This document shows positions 56,047 to 64,000 of a stretch of DNA of 64,000 bases, piece after piece. The stretch is from Diplodia intermedia (lineage: Eukaryota > Ascomycota > Dothideomycetes > Botryosphaeriales > Botryosphaeriaceae). The notes below the pieces were generated by a model. The model was not told where the DNA came from and ran no database searches. It worked only from the letters and a program-made list of their open reading frames with translations. The position numbers were made by a program, and so were the translations under genes. Location of the stretch: contig JAKEKT010000071.1 of NCBI GenBank assembly GCA_021495925.1, positions 1 through 64,000 of the forward strand, read 5' to 3'. Every line of letters begins with the position of its first letter. Position 1 is the first letter of the stretch.

Positions 56047-59000
56047 ATGACCAGCTTGTGGAAAGGCCGGCGCAGCTCCGAGTAAGCCATCCACCCGCCC
56101 CGGCGCTATCCACCCTCACTCCACAGATACAGCACGCCAGCAAATTTTTCTTCTCCTTTCCCGCCTTTTCTTCCCCTCTTCCCGCTCCTCTCTTCCCTGC
56201 CCTGCCTGCTCTCCCCCTCTCCCCCACGCGTTGCTGCGCTCTTCGTTTGTTTACTTATCGCGGTAAACAGCACCCCGGAGCAGGCTCGCCCTCAAATCAC
56301 CCGCCGCCCCTCCAGGAAGATCATCGAGGACATCGAGAAGGGCACTTCCCGCGCCGCTCGCAAGTTTGAAAGCGTCCGCCGCCGAGAGAGCGTAAAGCGC
56401 GATCGGGCCAACCTCGAGACCATCCTCTCTGTCGGCGACCAGTTCGAGCAGCAGGTTGACAAAGAGCTTGCCCAGTCCGGAGGTCCAGTCCGCCCAGCTT
56501 CCAACACAAAGCGCGACTCGCCGTCCAGACATTCGCCTTCGAGCAGTCGCTCCCAGCAGTCCATCCAGCCCGAGTCGTTCACGGCCTCACCGCCCCGCAG
56601 AGGGAAACTTGAGCGAGCTGCGGTCTCGGATACAAACGCCCTACACCAACACCAATACGACGGCTCGTCCGACAAGAAGCCCGTGCAACCCAAGCGCAAC
56701 ATGCTTCGCTATTTTTTCGGTGGCGCCGCACAGCCTGATCAGAAGCCCGAGACCGCCGACGATGCCCCCCGCAGCGATTCGCTGGTCAGCGAGGCTGAGG
56801 AGCTGAGGAGGCAGCTGAGCGAGATGGAGAAGCAGCTCGAGAAGACCAACGACCAGTTGGGCGCTCGCGACGCTGAGGTCAGCACTCTGCAGCACCGCGC
56901 CGAGGAGCTCGCCGCCGACTACAAGATCAAGGAGACTGCTCTCGTGCAGCAGAAGGCTGCGCTTGAGGAGCACATGGTCAGTGTCGTGGTGCAGCAGATC
57001 ACCGATGCCCGCAAGGCCGAGAGGGACTCCGTCAAGGAGGGCTGTGAGCAGGAGTATCAGTCCAAGCTGGTAAGTTTGCCTTTCCATATTCTTCAGCCGG
57101 AGGAATCTGGTTACCTGACACATGTGCCCTGGTAGGATGCTATCCAGCACGAGCACGAGGCCAAGATCACCGCTCTCATCCGCGACCACGACGTGACAAA
57201 GTCTTCCACCGAATCGCTCAAGGCTGACTTGGACTCCCAAATCGAAAAGCTGAAGTCCGACCTGGCTGATGCTTCCGACAAGCACCAGGCCGCCGAGAGC
57301 AAGGCTACGCAAGCTGAGTCGGAGCTCAACGCTCTGCGTGAGCAGTCGGAGAAAGCCGTTGAGCAGGCCAATGCCGCGAAGGAGGCCATCAAGACCGAAC
57401 TGGAGGAGAAGATTGCCTCCATCGCCACCGAGCTCGCCGCCGCCCAGTCTGACTTGTCTGCTGCTCGCACCGAGGCTGCTGAGCACGCTCAAAAGCACGA
57501 CACCCTGCACGCCGAGTCCAGCCGTCTTCAGGAGGAGGCCGCTGCCACCAGCGCCAAGCTCGACGAGCAGATCAAGGCTCTTACCGCTGATCTCGAGGCC
57601 GCCAAGAACGACGCCGAGTCTGCTGGCACTGAGAGGAGCGAGGCCGCCTCTGCTGCCACTCAGGCTCTCGAGGAAGCCCAGGCCGCGGCGGAGGCTCTGA
57701 AGAGCCAGATCACCACCCTTGAGGAGGAGCTCTCCGCTGTCAAGTCCAACTCTGAGAAGCTGGAGCAGGAGTACGAGGCCCAGAAGGAATCTACTTCCGC
57801 CGCTGCTTCCGAGGCCCAGGCTCAACTTGAGAACGGCGCCAAGGAGCTTGATGAGCTGCGTCACAGACTGACCGAGGCCGAGGCCGGTCTTGCGGAGAAG
57901 CAAGCGGCTCTTGAGAGTGTTCAGTCTGAGCTCGACAGCAAGAGCGTCGAAGTCGCCAGCCTCGTTACTTCGCTCGAGACCGAGAGGGATGCCCACGCCC
58001 AGACGAAGGGCACTCACGAGTCTGAGGTTTCCGCGCACGGCGAGACCAAGGCCGCTCACGAGGCTACTCAGTCCAAGATCGCCGAGCTTGAGGCTCAGCT
58101 TGCTAAGGCTGAGGAGTCTGTGGCCGTCATTACTGAGCTCGAGGCTAAGGTCGCCGCCCTGGAGACCGAGAAGGCCGAGGCTGAGAGCAAGGTTGCCGAG
58201 CTCGAGGGCCAGGTCGAGTCTGCTAAGGCTGACGCTGACACCGCCAACGCCAAGGTTTCCGAGCTCGAGGCCAGCATCGCCGAGCTCGAGTCTGCTAAGA
58301 CCGCCGCTGAGGCCAAGGCTTCTGAACTTGAGGGCAAGATTCCCGAGCTTGAGGCCAAGGTTGAGGAACTTACCACGGAGATCGAGGGTCACACTACCGC
58401 CAAGACTGAGCTCGAGAGCAAGGTTGAGGAGCTGAACAAGGCCGTTGAGGAGCATGTTGCTAGCAAGGCTGACATCGAGGCGAAGGTCGCCGAGCTCACT
58501 CAGGAGGTTGAGACTCACGCTTCTGCCAAGTCTGAGCTCGAGAGCAAGGTTGAGGAACTCAACAAGGCTATCGAGGAGCACACCGCCTCTAAGGCTGAGG
58601 TGCAGACCAAGCTCGATGAGCTCACCCAGGAGATCGAGTCCAACAGCTCTAGCAAGTCTGAGCTCGAGGCCAAGATTGAGGAGCTTAACAAGGCCGTTGA
58701 CGAGCACACTTCTAGCAAGGCTGAGGTCGACGCCAAGGTCGAGGAGCTCGCCAAGGAGATCGAGACCCACACCTCCAGCAAGTCTGAGCTAGAGAGCAAG
58801 ATCGAGGCTCTTTCCCAGGAGGTCGAGTCCCACGCCAGCGCCAAGACCGAGCTTGAGGCTGCCCACAACCAGACCAAGACCGACCTCGAGTCCGCTCAGG
58901 CCGAGCACACCGCTGCCAAGGAGCAGCTCACCTCGCTCGAGTCGCTGCTCAAGGAGGTCCAGGACGCTAAGGACGCCTCCGCTGCTACGATCGCCGAGGT

Positions 59001-59841
59001 CGAAGAGAAGGCCAAGGCCGCTGAAGAGCGTTCTGTCGCCGCCGAAGAAGCTCTCAAGAAGGCTGAGGAGTCCCACGCTGAGGAGCTCGCTGGCCTGAAG
59101 ACGGCTCAGGAGACGCAGGAGCAGCTTGAGAAGGACGTTGCCGCCGCCAACGAGGCGAAGGCTGCTCTCGAGACCGAGCTCGCCGAAACCAAGACTCAGC
59201 TTGATGAGGTCAAGGAGCAGGCTTCTCAGATCGAGCAATTGAAGCAGGACATCTCTGCTGCCGAAACCGAAAAGACCTCCCTCAACGAGAAGCTTGCTGA
59301 GGCTGAGACTAAGGCGCAAGATGCTGAGAGCAAGGTGGAGGCCGCTGAACAGGCCAAATCTGAGGCCGACGAGAAGGTGCAGAAGGCCGAGGAGGAGGCC
59401 CAGGCTGCCACTGCCAAGATCGCTGAGCTTGAATCCCAGCTTTCGGCTGCTCAGGCCGACGCCGCCAAGGTTGCTGATCTCGAATCCCAGCTTACCGCCG
59501 CCAACGAGGCTAGGTCTGCTGCTGAGACTGAGGTTCAGACTCTCAAGGACGACGCCTCGACGGCGGCTGGCAAGCTTGAGAGCGCTGAGCAGGCCAAGTC
59601 CGATGCTGAGAAGAAGTACGACACGGCTGAGGAGCAGATCAAGAAGGCTGATGCTGAGAAGGAGGCTCTTGAGGAGAAGCTTGACGCCATGCAGGCGGCC
59701 CACGAGAAGCTTGCCAAGAAGTACGAGAACGTCATGGAGGCCAAGGACAAGGCCGACGCCAGACTGAAGGAGCTTGAGAGTGCTTCGGAGCAGACGAACG
59801 GCGTCGGCGCCGAGGCCGCTCCCGAGGTTGCGGCTGCGTAA
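56047..59841 (+). CDS. Large coiled-coil protein with internal 21-residue repeats
   Basis: Predicted 1,179 residues from exons 56047-56081, 56271-57069 and 57136-59841, in phase. The first exon is only 35 nt (MTSLWKGRRSS) and is followed by a 189-nt intron. The N-terminal 220 residues hold a basic segment (RRPSRKIIEDIEKGTSRAAR) and a Ser/Pro-rich linker. From LVSEAEELRRQLSEMEKQ onward nearly the whole chain is heptad-like Ala/Glu/Lys/Leu sequence, i.e. a long coiled coil of about 900 residues. In its middle are eight exact-length 21-residue repeats (three heptads each). The end is EQTNGVGAEAAPEVAAA. Codon use is highly ordered (GAG, AAG, GCC), as in highly expressed fungal genes. Similar length and composition occur in vesicle tethers, spindle-pole and cytoskeletal proteins, but I cannot assign a function. 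Confidence 0.9.
58342..58845 (+). repeat. Eight tandem 63-bp units coding 21-residue coiled-coil repeats
   Basis: Eight units of exactly 63 bp fill 58342-58845 with no insertion or deletion. The consensus is about [ST]ELE[SA]K[VI]EEL followed by a spaced E-x-H and ending in (S/A)K. Odd and even units alternate (SELESKVEELNKA-type and AEV-K-ELTQE-type), giving a 42-residue superperiod in the later copies. Confidence 0.95.
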
Positions 59842-61321
59842 AGAAAAGTAAAAAGAAAAAAGGAAAAGGGTTCCACGGCTTACACTCACGATACTGATGA
59901 CGAGCCTCGAGACGGCGATGCCTGTATGATTGGACGAAAGGGTTTCTAAAGAAGTTCCTATTCGCGGCTTCTGGGGGATCGGGACGTTTGGGTCGGACTG
60001 GGGTTTTTTGAGTGTTGGTTTTTTGCTTCCACGGATGGGTGTTTTTTCGTTTCATCGTTCTATCGACACCAGTCTCCCTCCTACTGCTACCGCCGGTACA
60101 TTTCTCTTTGAAAGAGGGTTTGACATTGTCAGCATTAGCGTATTGGCTCCTGCTCTTTGAGAGCAAAATTCTCACATTGCATTGCTTGCGAAATCACCCC
60201 TGCATCACCTCAGCACTCCATACCCTAGATTGCCTGCTTTGCTGTTTTTGTTTGCGCGCTCCACACGTTCCTCCTGCTCTCGCGGCGCAACTCCTTCCAA
60301 GTCAATTACTGTAGCGCATTGAGTGCATTTCGAGGTTGGAAGGGTTTGCAGTGCTGGGGCAGCCAGATCGCGCGGTTCGTGTTTTCGGTTCTGGCGTTGC
60401 ATTGCTGTATCCGTACGATACCCAGCCTAATTCGTGGTGCATGCAGCGTCTTTTCAATTAATTCACCTTGATACTTCGCCACTGCTCGTTTCCTCGTTGC
60501 GTGTCCTGTGGCAATATGTCGTTACACCCTTGGGAGGAAACGGTGAAGTGGACGAGATGCCGCGCCACTCACTCAGTGCGCTAGAGAGCTTGATCTGACA
60601 CCGGGGTGCTGCCACTTTGCTTCTCCGCGCGGGTGGGGATGCTTATCAGACCTTGGCGACCCTTGTCCTTCCTTGATCATCTATTGGTAGCGTCATGGAG
60701 CCGGCAATGCGATCCGGTCATATTTATAGCATTCCCAGGTGTGTATTGACGAGTCTTGTGTTTTCAAATAAACACTATTTCGACGCATACCGGCTAAAGT
60801 CTAGATGCTACTTCCATCGACACAGGTCTGCAGATCACCCCGCCCCTCCCGTCCCGTCAGCCGTCTTCGTCACCCCCATTCTTACCGATAACCGGCCGCT
60901 TCAAGTCCAAGCCGAACCATGTATTCTCCGCAGAAGCTTCGATCTCGCCACTGCGCAGATAGACATGTTGCCTATCAAGTGACACGCTGATATGAAGTTG
61001 CCGCCATCTCTTCTGCCGCCAATACAAGGAAGAGCGGCAATCTATGCCAAGCGCGATCAACATGGGTTCTCTGGGGCTCTTTTCCTATGCTGCTGCCGTT
61101 GTTACGTTTCAGTGATGGTTCGATGCTACGTCGCGGCATTCCTACCCTGGTAGCTGGCCGATTGCCTTACCCCACAGCGCAAGCAATAGTATGTCCATGT
61201 CCAAATAAATCGTGCTTCATTCCCGTTCCAGCCGCCGCTTCTTTCCACTTCGACACATAGCTCACTGCCGCGTTTTACGCTTCTCTATACTGCGCGCTTC
61301 GGAAGGGAAACTGTCTTCAAT
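59842..61321. other. Intergenic region (about 1.5 kb)
   Basis: This holds the 3' end of the coiled-coil gene and the promoter of the following MFS gene. Frames at 59930-60400 and 60695-60982 show no domain. No RNA gene was seen. Confidence 0.4.
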
Positions 61322-63374
61322 ATGCCTTCTCCCCGACCAAGCATGGCAGACGAAAAGCCTTCTTCCTCCCCCCTGCCTGGTAGCAGCAAACCATTCGTCG
61401 ACTTCGATGCCGGCGAAACCGTCACCGTTGCGAACAAGGAAATCGCACTGCCAACGACGTCTCTGCACGATGCCGACGAGGCCGTCGCCTTCTTGCAAAA
61501 CCATCCGCGCGCGGCGGAGATCGCGGCGGAGGGGGCGGCGATGCTGGAGGATGAGGGGGCGCGGAAGAGGCTGTTGCGGAAGATTGACTGGACCATCACG
61601 CCGCTGCTGGCGGGGACGTACTTCCTGCAGTTCTTGGACAAGAACACGTTGAGCTATACGAGCGTCATGGGGTTAAGGGAGGATACGGGGCTGAAGGGGC
61701 AGCAGTACAGCCATGTGAGCATGTTGTTTTATATCGGTGAGTACCATGGCCTTTTTTACTTTCATTTTTGTTCGCAGTGGTGTTCGGCACGAGCTGTTGG
61801 GTCTCTTTTTCCTTTTTACTCGCGACATGTCAAGCAGTAATTCCCCAAACGCATCGTGCTTTGTAGTACGGTGGTCAAGAGAGCACACGCCTTAACCATC
61901 AGCTGTTGCCTCTGAAGTGGTGAAGGAGATGCGCTTGACTAACAAGACCACACCAAAAAGGCTTCCTCGCCACCGAATTCCCCACGCAGTACCTTGCGCA
62001 ACGCGTCTCCCGACTCGGCCTCTACCTCGGCGCCAACATTGTGCTTTGGGGCATCGTGCTCTGCTGCCACGCGGGCACGTCGTCGTTCGCGGGGCTCGCC
62101 GTCTGCCGCACGCTGCTCGGCGTCTTCGAAGCGTGCGTGGCGCCCATCCTCGTGCTCATCATCGCCATGTGGTACCGCAAAGAGGAGCAAGGCACGCGCG
62201 TCTCGTGGTTCTACGTCTGCAACTCCATCACCAAGATCTTTGGCGGGCTGGTCGCATACGGCATCAGTTTTGCCGAGGGCAAGACGAAGTTTGCTACTTG
62301 GCGCATCTTCCTTTTGGCTATTGGCGTGTTGACGATGGTGGTGGGGGTGTTGGTTTGTGTGTTCTTACCGGATTCGCCGGTGAAGGCGAAGAGGTTCAGC
62401 GATGCGGAGAAGGTGGCGGCGTTGATGAGGGTCAAGGAGAACCAGAGGTACGATGCCGCATCCCTACTCATTTAGATATCCGTCAGAAATCCTTGCTGAC
62501 TATCATCCTCTTTGCAGTGGGACTCAGAACAAACATGTCAAGAAGGACCAAATCATCGAGGCTTTCCGCGACCTTCGTGTCTGGCTTATTTTCTTGAGTG
62601 TCATGCTCTCGTCCATCCCGAACGGTGGCATCTCCAACTTCAACAACATCCTGTTGACGACCTTGTAAGTTTTCTCTTAATCACCACGAACATCTTACTA
62701 AAAGGCATCTCTTTCCCCTTTTTCCTTTTTTCCTTTTGGAGAAATATTCTGACTTGCACTCCCCCTTTACCTTCAGTGGCTACACCGACCAGCAAGCCCT
62801 CATCCTCGACGCCCCCAACGGTGCCATCGGGATCGTCTTCGTCCTCGGCGCCGGCTACCTATCCGACCGCTGGAACGACCGCTCGACCGTGATGCTCATC
62901 TGCCTGATCCCCACAATCCTCGCCGCCGCGCTGATGTACGGCTTCGTCGACGCCGCGGGGGTCCCGCACAACAAGCCCGCGCTGCTCGCCGCGTCGTTCC
63001 TGAGCGGCACCTTCGGCGCCGGCTTCATGATCAACCTCGCCTGGAACGCGTCCAACGTCGCGGGCCACAGCAAGAAGGTGACGGTGAACGCGCTGACGCT
63101 GGTGGCGTTTTGCACGGGCAATGTGCTGGGCACGCAGACGTTCAGGAGCGACGAGGCGCCCGGGTATGCGAGTGGGAAGATCAGCATCATGGCGTGTTTG
63201 GCGGCGAGCTGCGTCGTGGTCGTGGTGCTGAGGATGTATAACGGATGGCTGAACAAGAGGAAGGACGAGGTGTTGGCGGCCATGGAGGATGGTGAGCGGG
63301 AGGTGTTGAGGGAGAGGATGGCATTTGCGGATGAGACGGACAGGAAGAATCCGTTTTTCAGATATACGCATTAG
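61322..63374 (+). CDS. DAL5-type MFS transporter (anion:cation symporter family)
   Basis: Predicted 548 residues from exons 61322-61736, 61961-62447, 62518-62664 and 62777-63374, in phase. After a hydrophilic N terminus, DKNTLSYTSVMGL in the first segment and the splice-joined FLATEFPTQYLAQR are typical of allantoate/allantoin permease relatives. Further blocks are GVFEACVAPILVLIIAMWY and GGISNFNNILLTTF. LSDRWNDRSTVMLICLIP and GFMINLAWNASNVAGHSKKVTVNAL follow, then GNVLGTQTFRSDEAPGY near the end. Twelve membrane segments are expected, in the plasma membrane. The first intron is long (224 nt). It is not closely similar to the other DAL5-type gene at 22.8-24.8 kb. The substrate (an organic anion such as allantoate, a carboxylate or a vitamin) is unknown. 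Confidence 0.95.
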
Positions 63375-63597
63375 GTTGGCCGGGGAGGAGGTGAACAGAC
63401 CTTCTGGCAGTTTATGGAGAGCGGAAGATCGAGGATGTACTCGTGTCAAGTAATTTATTCGTGATTGAATCAGTGGGAGATCTCGTCATAATCAGGATGG
63501 GATGTAAAAGACATGAGTAATATTATTATGTGTATCTTTCAAGGCGCGACGCTCTCAATTGTAAGCAGGCAACGATTCTATTTTCCCTCACTCTCCG

Positions 63598-64000
63598 CTA
63601 TTGAGCGTTGTAACCGCCCTCCTTCACCAACCAGGTGCCGTAGTCCATGAGGTCGGGGAACTCCTTCCTGAGCGCTGGAACATCGGCTCCAAAACTGTCA
63701 GTGTTGAACCAGGTCCACATGGCCTTCAAGTCCGCATTGCCCTCCACGATCCCCTTTCCGACTTGCTCAGGAGCCTCTGGAATCTCCTTTCCAGTCTTCT
63801 CTTTGAAAATGCGCCTGACATCGCTCAGGCTGAGGTCATCACCAGCAAGGGAAATCTTCCTGCCAGCGTACTTCTCCGGTTGGACGAAGGAGCGGGCGGC
63901 GACCTTGCCAATGTCAGTGGTGGCGATGACCTGCAGCTTCTTCTCCTCGCCGAGGTAACCCTTCCACATGGCGGCGAAGGCAGCGGCAAACTGCGGGGCG
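63598..64000 (-). CDS. NmrA-like NAD(P)-binding protein, C-terminal part (5' end outside window)
   Basis: The frame runs from the window edge to the stop at 63598 and encodes about 133 residues. Visible blocks are LQVIATTDIGKVAARSFVQPEKYAGRKISLAGDDLSLSDV and RRIFKEKTGKEIP, then MWTWFNTDSFGADVPALRKEFPDLMDYGTWL. This is the C-terminal half of NmrA-type proteins, atypical short-chain dehydrogenase-like proteins that sense NAD(P) and in Aspergillus modulate nitrogen regulation; many relatives have other roles. The Rossmann N terminus lies beyond the window, so it cannot be examined. Confidence 0.85.
   Translation of the reverse strand, partial: APQFAAAFAAMWKGYLGEEKKLQVIATTDIGKVAARSFVQPEKYAGRKISLAGDDLSLSDVRRIFKEKTGKEIPEAPEQVGKGIVEGNADLKAMWTWFNTDSFGADVPALRKEFPDLMDYGTWLVKEGGYNAQ

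Noticed and set aside
56641..58770. Long minus-strand open frame (709 codons), Leu/Gly-rich
   Set aside because: It is the exact antisense of the coiled-coil gene. The GAG/AAG/GCC-rich codons of that gene read as Leu/Gly/Ser on the other strand and leave it open by chance. The same applies to 58789-59889.
1..64000. Transposons, CRISPR arrays, secondary-metabolite backbone enzymes, viral insertions
   Set aside because: I looked for transposase or reverse transcriptase motifs, long terminal or inverted repeats, spaced direct repeats and polyketide or peptide synthetase motifs, and recognised none by eye.

Overview
The window is nuclear DNA of a filamentous ascomycete (Pezizomycotina). Evidence seen directly: nearly every gene has short GT-AG introns (about 43-90 nt, a few of 190-240 nt) with CT(A/G)AC-like branch sites; there are two HET-domain genes, fungus-specific families (SNG1/DUF3533, fungal cyclase, cupredoxin-type serine-rich surface protein) and ordinary fungal housekeeping genes. 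A Dothideomycete is my guess from overall protein flavour, not something the sequence proves. I see no transposon, rRNA, tRNA, CRISPR or secondary-metabolite backbone gene.

Layout. 0.7-3.2 kb (-): five-exon gene for a protein with a non-classical C2H2-like module. 4.1-5.4 kb (+): cyclase-family hydrolase. 5.8-8.1 kb (-): HET protein. 8.7-11.3 kb (-): raffinose-synthase/alkaline alpha-galactosidase-like GH36, divergent from the mitochondrial tyrosyl-tRNA synthetase (11.7-13.7 kb, +). 15.2-16.7 kb (-): secreted subtilisin. 18.3-19.7 kb (-): membrane-anchored cupredoxin-like surface protein. 19.7-22.8 kb: gene-poor, with two weak candidates. 22.8-26.8 kb: a DAL5-type transporter (-) divergent from a FAD oxidoreductase (+). 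28.0-28.7 kb (-): small charged nuclear-type protein. 29.5-31.0 kb (-): GPI transamidase subunit PIG-U, divergent from a tiny membrane-protein ORF and NOP7/pescadillo (31.3-33.5 kb, +). 35.4-35.9 kb (-): small conserved-looking protein, divergent from MSH6 (36.2-40.0 kb, +). 40.6-43.3 kb (+): second HET protein. 44.4-46.3 kb (-): DHA1-type MFS transporter. 47.0-49.6 kb (-): CDC45. 51.1-52.5 kb (+): SNG1-like. 53.6-54.3 kb (+): CCDC124-like. 56.0-59.8 kb (+): giant coiled coil with an internal 21-residue repeat. 61.3-63.4 kb (+): another DAL5-type MFS. 63.6-64 kb (-): C-terminal part of an NmrA-like protein running off the end.

The window mixes conserved core genes (DNA replication and repair: CDC45, MSH6; ribosome: NOP7, CCDC124; mitochondrial translation: MSY1; GPI anchoring: PIG-U) with accessory uptake, degradation and self-recognition genes. 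Only the transporter/oxidoreductase pair at 22.8-26.8 kb looks like a local functional unit. For most multi-exon genes I joined exons by hand and checked that phases are consistent and the total is a multiple of three; exon limits are given where this was done. I found no convincing new multi-gene system. The most unusual items are the 8 x 63-bp coiled-coil repeat, the 75-codon membrane ORF eight bases before NOP7, the glutamate-rich insert in one HET domain, and homopolymer C/G tracts at two transporter genes.
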